From the NCBI GenBank assembly GCA_024640385.1, contig JAHEFC010000158.1, forward strand, positions 1 through 8,741: DNA of 8,741 nt, given 5' to 3'. Numbering within the stretch: position 1 is the first letter of the stretch; the number at the start of each line of letters is the position of its first letter. The notes beneath the pieces were generated by a model, which had not been told where the DNA came from, did not search any database, and worked only from the letters and a program-made list of their open reading frames with translations. This DNA comes from Sphingobacteriales bacterium (GTDB taxonomy: Bacteria > Bacteroidota > Bacteroidia > Chitinophagales > Chitinophagaceae). Made by a program: the position numbers and the translations under genes. Positions 1 to 6,541 of the stretch are shown piece after piece.

Positions 1-111
1 TTCCACTTCTGCCAGGTGGTCTTCAAGCCTTTGCTCCAGGTCTTCAAACTGTGGCCAGTATGTATCCAGGCCGATGCCGAATAATCCGATCTTAAATGAA
101 TGAACGGTCAT
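1..111 (-). CDS. L-fucose/L-arabinose isomerase-like protein, N-terminal fragment
   Basis: Reading leftwards from an ATG at 111-109, the frame stays open for 37 codons to the window edge, so only the N-terminus is present. It begins M-T-V-H-S-F and continues with KIGLFGIGLDTYWPQFEDLE. I recognise the GLFGIGLDTYWPQF signature from the N-terminus of bacterial L-arabinose/L-fucose isomerase family proteins (COG2160-like), cytoplasmic enzymes that interconvert aldoses and ketoses. Active-site residues lie outside the window, so the substrate (arabinose, fucose or another sugar) cannot be told. The gene diverges from the propeller glycosidase gene and shares a promoter region of about 110 bases with it. 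The family call is fairly firm, the substrate unknown. Confidence 0.72.
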   Translation of the reverse strand, partial: MTVHSFKIGLFGIGLDTYWPQFEDLEQRLEDHLAEVE

Positions 112-128
112 GCCGGTTGGTTTATCTT

Positions 129-136
129 CAAATATA
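129..136 (-). promoter_or_regulatory. Possible Bacteroidota -7 element for the isomerase gene
   Basis: On the minus strand this reads TATATTTG, an exact match to the Bacteroidota -7 consensus TAnnTTTG, 17 bases before the isomerase ATG. No TTG lies at the expected 17-23 base distance upstream, so only half of a promoter is visible. The implied leader would be about a dozen bases, which is short. Confidence 0.3.
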
Positions 137-160
137 ATCAAAGCAGTATGGTCTGGACTG

Positions 161-188
161 TTGTTTTGGCTGCAATTTTTTACTTTTA
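161..188 (+). promoter_or_regulatory. Candidate promoter for the propeller glycosidase gene
   Basis: TTG at 161-163, a 17-base spacer, and TACTTTTA at 181-188 match the Bacteroidota pattern TTG-N17-23-TAnnTTTG with one mismatch (final G to A). Transcription would start near 192, giving a leader of about 30 bases before the ATG at 221. This fits that start and argues against the earlier in-frame ATG at 110, which lies upstream of the promoter. The match was found by eye, and AT-rich DNA gives such hits by chance. Confidence 0.33.
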
Positions 189-220
189 GCTGCATGCTAC
201 CTCATCAGCATCTAACCAAA

Positions 221-1270
221 ATGACTATCCGAATAGCTTTCCTGTTCTGCGTTGTCCTGGTCTTTTACAATTGTCGTGGACCAGTTGAGACCGTTGTTTC
301 GAAAGAAACCATGCAGGAGATCTATGAAGAGATACGCACACCTTACAAGCATGGCATAGTATTCAAACATCCGGACTCCACCAAAATGATCGACAGCCCA
401 TCCATATTCTGGTGGAAGCATACATGGTGTATGACCTATATTATTTTTGATGGGCGTGGTTATGAGACCTGGCTGGCCGAGAGTAAAGACCTGGTCAACT
501 GGACCTCAAAAGGACGGATCATGTCGTTCACTGATTCAGGCTGGGATGCGAATCAGAAAGCAGGATACATGTCGCTGCTGAATATCAAATGGGGAGGAAA
601 TTATAAACCTTATCCATACGAAGGCAAATACTGGATGTCTTACCTGGGAGGACCGGTGAAGGGCTATGAGGCCGGTAAACTGGGAGTGGGAATGGCTTAT
701 ACAGACGAACCGAGTACTGTGAAAGAATGGCAAAGATTAAACAGGCCTGTACTCGCTGCAAATGATAAAGACGCAAATTGGTACGACAGGGGCACGATCT
801 TCAAGAGCTATGTGATCAGGGACCGGAAGAAGCATACGGGAAGCAAGTTTATAATGTATTACAATGCAGCTGGTGATACAGCCAGGTATGAAAGCATCGG
901 TATGGCAGTATCTAATGATATGGTGAATTGGATACGTTATGGATCTCAGCCGCTGATCAGTCGTTATAAAAAAGGAACCATTTGTGGAGATGCCCAGATC
1001 ACCAGGATCGGCGATCTGTATGTTATGTTTTACTTCGGTGCTTTCTGGAATGGGGATGGTCATGCTTACGACAGGTTTGCCTGTTCTTATGATCTGATCC
1101 ATTGGACTGATTGGGATGGAGCAGATCTGATCAGGCCTTCCGAGCCTTACGACAGCACCTACGCCCATAAACCGTTTGTGATCAAATGGAAGGGCAGGGT
1201 CTATCATTTCTACAATGCCGTAGGCGATCGGGGAAGAGTGATCGCATTGGCTACATCAGACAAGTTGTGA
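221..1270 (+). CDS. Exported five-bladed beta-propeller glycoside hydrolase-like lipoprotein (GH43/GH32/GH130 type)
   Basis: A 349-residue protein, probably a glycosidase acting outside the cytoplasm. The N-terminus MTIRIAFLFCVVLVFYNC has a basic residue, a hydrophobic core and a Cys at 18 in a lipobox-like setting (F-Y-N-C, imperfect), so a lipid anchor is likely. Propeller blades show as a repeated S-x-D-[LM]-[VI]-x-W unit at about residues 88-94, 231-237 and 289-295. Candidate acidic active-site residues are Asp58 (MIDSP), Asp257 (CGDAQ) and Glu308 (PSEPYD), but I cannot assign the catalytic set. Proteins of this kind in Bacteroidota are usually labelled family 43 glycosylhydrolase, though the exact CAZy family and substrate are uncertain. 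I chose ATG 221 because the frame's earlier ATG at 110 overlaps the start of the divergent isomerase gene and has no signal peptide directly after it. ATG 194 is a weaker alternative. Confidence 0.75.
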   Translation: MTIRIAFLFCVVLVFYNCRGPVETVVSKETMQEIYEEIRTPYKHGIVFKHPDSTKMIDSPSIFWWKHTWCMTYIIFDGRGYETWLAESKDLVNWTSKGRIMSFTDSGWDANQKAGYMSLLNIKWGGNYKPYPYEGKYWMSYLGGPVKGYEAGKLGVGMAYTDEPSTVKEWQRLNRPVLAANDKDANWYDRGTIFKSYVIRDRKKHTGSKFIMYYNAAGDTARYESIGMAVSNDMVNWIRYGSQPLISRYKKGTICGDAQITRIGDLYVMFYFGAFWNGDGHAYDRFACSYDLIHWTDWDGADLIRPSEPYDSTYAHKPFVIKWKGRVYHFYNAVGDRGRVIALATSDKL

Positions 1271-1273
1271 TCA

Positions 1274-1375
1274 TTATCCCATCAGGTAATTAATGATTCG
1301 GCTGAGTATGATCACCACCACTACGATGATGAAGATCCGGATCTCAGCCCTGTATTTTTCGATGAACTTCTTCAT
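1274..1375 (-). CDS. Small single-span membrane protein, 33 residues
   Basis: On the minus strand an ATG at 1375-1373 opens a 33-codon frame ending in TAA at 1276-1274. The protein has a charged N-terminus (MKKFIEKYRAEIR), then a strongly hydrophobic run, IFIIVVVVIIL at residues 14-24, and ends SRIINYLMG. This is the layout of a one-pass inner-membrane microprotein with its basic end in the cytoplasm by the positive-inside rule. It starts 17 bases after the TAG stop of the sugar transporter on the same strand, so cotranscription and a role near the transporter are plausible. No Shine-Dalgarno is visible, as for the other genes here. I recognise no family. The clean amphipathic-then-hydrophobic design argues for a real gene, but a frame this short could be chance. 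Confidence 0.5.
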   Translation of the reverse strand: MKKFIEKYRAEIRIFIIVVVVIILSRIINYLMG

Positions 1376-1392
1376 TTGAATAATTCTTATTG

Positions 1393-2766
1393 CTAGGTCA
1401 GCATTTTTTCAATTTCTTCCAGGCTTTTTCCCTTTGTCTCCATTAGCTTACGTTTAGCATATAGGAAGGAAAGGAGACAGAAGAAAGAAAATATAAAAAA
1501 CGTAGCCGCGATTCCCAGTCCATCCCGCATGACAGGGAATAAAAGGTTCACGAACCAGTCAGACACCCACATGGTCATAATGCAAACCGATAAGGCTGTG
1601 CCCCGTACATGAGTTGGAAATATTTCAGTAGAGATCACAAATTTTAACGGCCCCAATGAAAAGGCAAAGAATAAAATAAACAGAATAATGCAGCCCAGCA
1701 TCAGCCACCCGGTGATGTTCATTAAAAAACAGATACCGGTTAAAGCCAGTGCCAGCGCGGCAAACATGGAGCCATAAAGGTACAGAGGGCGACGGCCCCA
1801 TTGGTCAACCTTTAAAATGGCAATGAATGTAAACAGCATATTGGCCAGGCCAAGTATGACCTGGTAAAACAATGCATCGCTGGTAACGATCCCGGCTGAT
1901 TTCATTATGGTAGGGCCGTAAAAAATTACGCCATTGATGCCGCTGAACTGCGACAACGCTGTGAGCGTCATGGCAAGCGCTAATAATTTACTCAAAGGCA
2001 AGCGCATCAGTTCGGCAAAGCCACCTTTTTTCTGCGAAGCCATTTCACGTATGGCATTTAATTCTGTTATCGCCTGTTGTTCGCCGGAGATCCTGGTCAG
2101 TATAGCCAGTGCCGCATCTGGCTTTCCGTCATTGACAAGCCATCGCGGGCTTTCGGGTACGATCAGCAACAGTAAAGCAAATGCCAGTGCTGGAAACACA
2201 CCCACTAAAAACATTCCCCGCCAAACATTTTCTATGAATAGCCAATGAAATAGACCGTTGTCATCAGCCCCATAAGCCGCCGCATTACGTTGCAGAAAAA
2301 GATTACTCAGGTAAGCTGCCAAAATACCGATGGTGATGGCGAGCTGGTAAAACGTGACCAGGCTGCCCCTTTTCTGCGCCGGGGCGATCTCGGAAATATA
2401 TAGTGGCGAAACATTTGAAGCTACACCCACTCCCATACCTGCCAGGATGCGGAAAAATATTAAAGCAGTGTACAGTTCTGAAAATGCGAATCCAACAGCA
2501 CTGATAATAAAAAGGAAGGCAGCGATGAACAGAACCTTCCTCCTGCCGATCCTGTCGCTGAGATAACCGGAGAAAGCTACGCCCGCAATGCAGCCCAGGA
2601 GTGCGGAAGAAACAAAAAATCCTTCCTGCGAGGCAGATAAACCATAATGCGATTTGAGGGGTTCAATGATGCCGCTCACCACGGCCATATCAAAACCAAA
2701 AAGAAAACCACCTAATGCCGCAATGGCTGTGACAAGAGAAATAAAACGGTTTGTTTTTGCCTGCAC
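1393..2766 (-). CDS. Sugar porter family MFS transporter (XylE/GLUT-like)
   Basis: A 457-residue, 12-span inner-membrane sugar transporter, probably a proton symporter. Family marks in order: GGFLFGFDMAVVSG in TM1 (19-32), DRIGRR after TM2 (71-76), PESPRWLV after TM6 (204-211), SQFSGINGVIFYGP in TM7 (272-285), GRRPLYLYG (324-332), LGPLKFVISTEIFPTHVRG around TM10 (371-389) and a C-terminal METKGKSLEE (442-451). Length is normal. Aligned by eye to E. coli XylE, Gln168, Gln289, Asn294 and Asn325 are kept, while Gln288, Trp392 and Gln415 appear as Ser272, Phe376 and Met399, so the substrate may not be xylose. The start is GTG at 2766: in-frame TAA lies four codons upstream and no ATG occurs until residue 27, inside TM1. 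The gene is divergent from GH92 and is followed by the 33-residue membrane protein. Confidence 0.93.
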   Translation of the reverse strand: MQAKTNRFISLVTAIAALGGFLFGFDMAVVSGIIEPLKSHYGLSASQEGFFVSSALLGCIAGVAFSGYLSDRIGRRKVLFIAAFLFIISAVGFAFSELYTALIFFRILAGMGVGVASNVSPLYISEIAPAQKRGSLVTFYQLAITIGILAAYLSNLFLQRNAAAYGADDNGLFHWLFIENVWRGMFLVGVFPALAFALLLLIVPESPRWLVNDGKPDAALAILTRISGEQQAITELNAIREMASQKKGGFAELMRLPLSKLLALAMTLTALSQFSGINGVIFYGPTIMKSAGIVTSDALFYQVILGLANMLFTFIAILKVDQWGRRPLYLYGSMFAALALALTGICFLMNITGWLMLGCIILFILFFAFSLGPLKFVISTEIFPTHVRGTALSVCIMTMWVSDWFVNLLFPVMRDGLGIAATFFIFSFFCLLSFLYAKRKLMETKGKSLEEIEKMLT

Positions 2767-2784
2767 GATAAACAGTTACATTTG
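2751..2784 (+). promoter_or_regulatory. Candidate Bacteroidota promoter for the GH92 operon
   Basis: TACATTTG at 2777-2784 matches the -7 consensus TAnnTTTG exactly. TTG triplets at 2757-2759 (17-base spacer) and 2751-2753 (23-base spacer) both fall within the accepted TTG-N17-23-TAnnTTTG spacing. The -33 region lies inside the first codons of the divergent transporter gene. Transcription would start near 2788, only a few bases before the GH92 start, giving a very short leader. Confidence 0.5.
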
Positions 2785-2794
2785 AAGTGAAAGT

Positions 2795-5185
2795 ATGAAT
2801 ATCATGAAGGTATTTAAATTGTGTTTTTTATTCCTTTTTCTTTTTGCATCCGCTTCGCAAGCACAGGTAACTAAAAATGAGTTTGATCCATCGGTCTATG
2901 TGGATCCACAGATCGGTTCAGTGCATGGCAGATGGTTTTTTTATACCCCTGCCTCTTTGCCTTTCGGCATGGCGAAACTGGCGCCCCATACCAATGGCTA
3001 CGGCAGCCATGGTGGTTGGGAGCCCTGTGGATACGACGATCGACACCGGTCTATCGAAGGGTTTGGCCATTTTCACGAATTCCAGATCGGTGGATTGGTA
3101 ACCATGCCGATCACCGGTGCCTTGCAAACTATTCCAGGCTCCCTCAATGCCCCTGATTCAGGCTATCGTTCCAGGTTTGATAAAAAGTCGGAGCATGCTG
3201 AACCGGGATACTATTCAGTTTACCTGGAAGATTACGGGGTTAAAGCAGAACTCACGGCTACTGAAAGGGTAGGATATCACCGCTATACATTTCCGGAATC
3301 AAAAACCTCAAGGATCATTTTTGATATAGGCCATCGCCTGGGCGAAAGTGGTGAGGTAAAGGAGGCTATCATTCGTTTGTCGGGCAGCAAGGAGTTGGAA
3401 GGATCCATTGAAACCTATCCTGAGTACCTGAAATTTTGCGATCCGGAGAAAAAAGTGAAGATGTATTTTGTTATTCAGCTGAACAAGACAGCTCAGTCTT
3501 ACGGAACTTTCAAGGACACACTGGTCTATCTTAATCAAAAGGAATCGGTAGGCGTGGGTAATGGCATGTTTCTGAATTTTGCGACGCGTAAAGATGAAGT
3601 GATAGAAATGCAGGTTGGTCTTTCGTTCACCAGTATAAAGAATGCCAGGGAAAATCTGAAGGCTGAAACCGCCGGCCAGAGTTTTAATACAGTAAGAAAA
3701 GCCGCCCACGAAAAGTGGAATGCCATGTTGGGCCGGATCAAGGTGGAGGGCAGGGATAGTGTTGACAAGGTGAAATTTTATACCGGGCTTTATCATGCAT
3801 TGCTTGGAAGGGGATTGGCCAGCGATGTCAATGGACAATATCCCCGGCATGATGGAAAGATAGGGCAGATTCCCTTGGGTAAAAATGGGAAGCCTACATA
3901 TAATCATTATAACACAGATGGCATCTGGGGCGCATTCTGGAATCTGAGCCAGCTATGGGCTTTGGCTTACCCGGATTTCCAAAGTGAATACATGCAGTCC
4001 AATCTGGATTTTGCAGAAGAAACGGGCTGGATGCATGATGGAGTGGCTGCTGGCGCACATACCAACGGTGTGCAGACCAATTATTTCGGGCTGATGCTGG
4101 CCGCCACCTATAACAGCGGTATCCGGGATTTTGATGTGAAACAGGCCTATGCAGCTGCATATAAAAATGAAACAGGATACGCTAACCGCCCATTTGGCTC
4201 GGGGAAATATGACCTGCATTATTTTGTAAACAACGGATACATTCCATCAAAAGATACCACGCTGGCCAATGGATGGGTATTTAATTTCGGAACATCACAT
4301 ACACTGGAATTCGCTTTCAGCTCATATGCTGTTGCCCAATTTGCCAACGCACTGGGCAAGCAGGACGATTACAATCTCCTGATGAAACAGGCTGCTTACT
4401 GGAAAAACATCTTCGATCCCGAAACAAAATATATCAGGCCAAGATATGAAAACGGCGAATTCATTGAAAAGTTTGATCCCATGCAGGCATGGAGAGGATT
4501 CCAGGAAGGCAATGCCGTTCAGTACACCTGGTATGTTCCACAGGATATTGCGGGTTTGATGAACCTTTTGGGGAAAGATCTTTTTAACGAACGCCTGGAG
4601 AACACTTTTAATGAAAGCCGGAAATCAACTTTTGGCGGAGGCCAGGAGATCAATAGTTTTTCAGGTCTTGAAAAATTATATAACCACGGTAACCAACCCT
4701 GTTTGCACCATTCCTGGTTATTTAATTATTCAGGCAAACCCTGGTTGACCCAGCAATGGACACGTACCATAGCCAATGAGTTCTATGGAGCTGAACCCCT
4801 GCATGGCTATGGTTTTGGGCAGGATGAAGACCAGGGCCAATTGGGTGCCTGGTATGTGATGGCGGCGTTGGGTTTATTTGATGTGCAGGGACATGCAGCC
4901 ATGAACCCTACGTTTCAGTTTGGCAGTCCATTATTCGATAAGGTAACCATACAATTGGATCAGAAATATTATGGGGGAAAAAGCCTGGTGATCGAAACCA
5001 GGAACAACTCAAAACAGAATATGTATATCCAGTCGGTTTCATTCAATAATAAGAAAATCGACAACTGCTGGATAGATAGGAAATTGCTTACGAATGGCGG
5101 GGTATTAATTTTTGATATGGGCCCACGACCCAATACCAACTGGGGCATAGGTGCGCCTCCGCCTTCTATGAGTACAGACAAATGA
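2795..5185 (+). CDS. Secreted GH92 family alpha-mannosidase
   Basis: A 796-residue exo-alpha-mannosidase of family GH92, calcium-dependent and inverting in characterised members, acting outside the cytoplasm on N-glycan or mannan-type chains. A signal peptide (KVFKLC, then FLFLFLFASASQAQ) covers about residues 5-24. The N-terminal beta-sandwich opens with the family motif VDPQIGS and SLPFGMAKLAPHT (36-66), then GYDDRHRSIEGFGHFHEFQ (79-97). In the C-terminal (alpha/alpha)6 domain EGNAVQYTW has Glu571, the likely acid, and GQDEDQGQLGAWY has Asp677 and Asp679, the likely base pair, by comparison from memory with Bt3990 of B. thetaiotaomicron. The usual GNEP motif reads GNQP (632-635). Length is normal for the family. 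The start may be ATG 2804 (residue 4), which gives a more typical signal peptide and a longer leader. It heads the unit with the six-hairpin gene, 36 bases downstream. Confidence 0.93.
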   Translation: MNIMKVFKLCFLFLFLFASASQAQVTKNEFDPSVYVDPQIGSVHGRWFFYTPASLPFGMAKLAPHTNGYGSHGGWEPCGYDDRHRSIEGFGHFHEFQIGGLVTMPITGALQTIPGSLNAPDSGYRSRFDKKSEHAEPGYYSVYLEDYGVKAELTATERVGYHRYTFPESKTSRIIFDIGHRLGESGEVKEAIIRLSGSKELEGSIETYPEYLKFCDPEKKVKMYFVIQLNKTAQSYGTFKDTLVYLNQKESVGVGNGMFLNFATRKDEVIEMQVGLSFTSIKNARENLKAETAGQSFNTVRKAAHEKWNAMLGRIKVEGRDSVDKVKFYTGLYHALLGRGLASDVNGQYPRHDGKIGQIPLGKNGKPTYNHYNTDGIWGAFWNLSQLWALAYPDFQSEYMQSNLDFAEETGWMHDGVAAGAHTNGVQTNYFGLMLAATYNSGIRDFDVKQAYAAAYKNETGYANRPFGSGKYDLHYFVNNGYIPSKDTTLANGWVFNFGTSHTLEFAFSSYAVAQFANALGKQDDYNLLMKQAAYWKNIFDPETKYIRPRYENGEFIEKFDPMQAWRGFQEGNAVQYTWYVPQDIAGLMNLLGKDLFNERLENTFNESRKSTFGGGQEINSFSGLEKLYNHGNQPCLHHSWLFNYSGKPWLTQQWTRTIANEFYGAEPLHGYGFGQDEDQGQLGAWYVMAALGLFDVQGHAAMNPTFQFGSPLFDKVTIQLDQKYYGGKSLVIETRNNSKQNMYIQSVSFNNKKIDNCWIDRKLLTNGGVLIFDMGPRPNTNWGIGAPPPSMSTDK

Positions 5186-5194
5186 ACTGCAATC

Positions 5195-5220
5195 ATTTAA
5201 TTTTAATACGATAATTAAAT
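5195..5220 (+). repeat. AT-only inverted repeat before the six-hairpin gene
   Basis: ATTTAATT at 5195-5202 and AATTAAAT at 5213-5220 are perfect inverted copies around a 10-base loop, ending one base before the ATG at 5222. The stem is all A/T and would be weak, so it is a poor terminator. It may simply reflect the A/T-rich leader that Bacteroidota favour for translation initiation. Confidence 0.35.
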
Positions 5221-5221
5221 C

Positions 5222-6514
5222 ATGAAGAAGTATTATACATTGATATTACTGATGCTGCCTGCGTTAACTGCCTTAGCCCAGGCAAATAAAACAGCCAGTA
5301 AGGAACTCGCGGAAAAAATAAAAACCGATGCTTATTTCCCATTTGTAAAAAACAAAGCGCTTGAAGTGATGAAAGCCGGTTTTAATGCGGGGGATGGCTA
5401 TCGTGAGGTGTGGATCAGGGATTACAACACCTTCATCGAGCTGGCTGCGCAGGTGAATACAAAAGAAGTGTTGAAAGAAAATCTCCTGGTTTTTTTCCGG
5501 ATGCAGGGCGGTGATGGGAATATCATTGATGGGTTCACTCCTGCAGAAAAGATCAGTAAAGAGGAAAAAGACTTTTCTTATTCCAAACTGGAGCCCCGGT
5601 ATGCAGGGCATAAGAACACGGTAGAAACTGACCAGGAAACTTCACTGGTTCAGTCGGTTTACAAATACATCAAGGTGACGGGAGATAGATCCATTTTGAA
5701 TGAGACCATTGGCGGTACAACAGTCGCCGAGAGACTGAACTGGGCAATGGAATTCCTGATCAATCACAGGTTTAATGCTAAATACGGATTGATCATTGGT
5801 GCCACAACGGCTGATTGGGGAGACGTTCAACCGGAGCACGGATGGGGTGTTGACCTGGACAGCAATACGCATTATGCCATTGATATTTATGATAATGCCA
5901 TGTTCATTATTGCGCTAGACAATTTGATCGAAATGATCCCTTCTTCTAAACAGAAATGGGGCCCGGTAAAGGAAGCTGTTGCAAAGAACTGCAGGAAACA
6001 TCTTTGGGATAATAAGCAACAGAAATTCATTCCTCATATTTATCTGAACGGATCCCCTTTCCCGGCAGATTTTGATGAAAACAAGATCTATTATTTTGGA
6101 GGAACGGCCATTGCGATAGAAGCTGGATTGTTAAGCAGGGAAGAAGTAAAAACTTCGCTGGATGAGATGGTGAAGAGAGTAAAACAGGCCGGGGCAGGAT
6201 CAATAGGTCTGACCCTCTATCCTCCATACCCTGATGGTTTTTTTGCCAATAAGATCATGAATCCGGTTTACAGTTACCAGAATGGCGGGGACTGGACCTG
6301 GTTTGGGGGCAGGATGGTGCAACAATTGATCCGGTACGGATTTTTGGATGAAGCCTACGAGCAGATTCAACCCATGGTAAAGCGGGTAAAAGACAATAAT
6401 GGCTTTTATGAATGGTACTCAGTGGATAACAAGCCAAGAGGATCGGGTACATTCAGGGGTGAAGCCGGGGTTTTATATACAGCTATCCAGATGTTTGAAA
6501 AGCTGGTCCAATAA
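5222..6514 (+). CDS. Secreted (alpha/alpha)6 six-hairpin glycosidase-like protein, specificity unknown
   Basis: A 430-residue exported protein. The signal peptide MKKYYTLILLMLPALTALAQ ends at a good signal peptidase I site. The rest is helical and rich in aromatic motifs typical of six-hairpin glycosidases (the fold of GH15, GH63, GH65, GH94 and relatives): REVWIRDYNTFIEL (61-74), ETDQETSLVQSVYKY (135-149), ATTADWGDVQPEHGWGVD (194-211), NTHYAIDIYDNAMF (215-228), QNGGDWTWFGGRMVQQL (353-369) and GTFRGEAGVLYTA (409-421). Likely catalytic or substrate-binding acids are Asp67, Glu139, Asp198/Asp201 and Glu414, which I cannot rank. At 430 residues it is essentially the barrel alone, without the N-terminal beta-sandwich that GH65 and GH94 enzymes carry. 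I cannot name its CAZy family. It lies 36 bases after GH92 and 27 bases before the kinase fusion, so an operon is likely. Confidence 0.75.
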   Translation: MKKYYTLILLMLPALTALAQANKTASKELAEKIKTDAYFPFVKNKALEVMKAGFNAGDGYREVWIRDYNTFIELAAQVNTKEVLKENLLVFFRMQGGDGNIIDGFTPAEKISKEEKDFSYSKLEPRYAGHKNTVETDQETSLVQSVYKYIKVTGDRSILNETIGGTTVAERLNWAMEFLINHRFNAKYGLIIGATTADWGDVQPEHGWGVDLDSNTHYAIDIYDNAMFIIALDNLIEMIPSSKQKWGPVKEAVAKNCRKHLWDNKQQKFIPHIYLNGSPFPADFDENKIYYFGGTAIAIEAGLLSREEVKTSLDEMVKRVKQAGAGSIGLTLYPPYPDGFFANKIMNPVYSYQNGGDWTWFGGRMVQQLIRYGFLDEAYEQIQPMVKRVKDNNGFYEWYSVDNKPRGSGTFRGEAGVLYTAIQMFEKLVQ

Positions 6515-6541
6515 TGAAATTGAAATTATAAAACTGATCTG

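Noticed and set aside
110..220. N-terminal extension of the propeller glycosidase from ATG 110
   Set aside because: It overlaps the divergent isomerase start, lies upstream of the likely promoter, and puts 37 residues in front of a good lipoprotein signal peptide.
737..1207. 156-codon minus-strand open frame
   Set aside because: It lies wholly inside the propeller glycosidase gene on the other strand, is compositionally odd, and resembles no family.
1267..1315. Inverted repeat GTGATCAT (1267-1274) and ATGATCAC (1308-1315)
   Set aside because: The loop is 33 bases and the arms contain the palindrome TGATCA. No T run follows, and the right arm is explained by codons of the microprotein. Likely chance.
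2776..2781. ATG on the minus strand at 2781-2779 as a transporter start
   Set aside because: It is followed at once by TAA (2778-2776), so it encodes nothing. It shares bases with the plus-strand TACATTTG element.
3308..3907. 199-codon minus-strand open frame
   Set aside because: It is antisense to the GH92 gene, which has convincing family motifs throughout. The frame shows no domain or start context.
5273..5611. 112-codon minus-strand open frame
   Set aside because: It is antisense to the six-hairpin gene, with Cys/His/Phe-rich noise-like composition.
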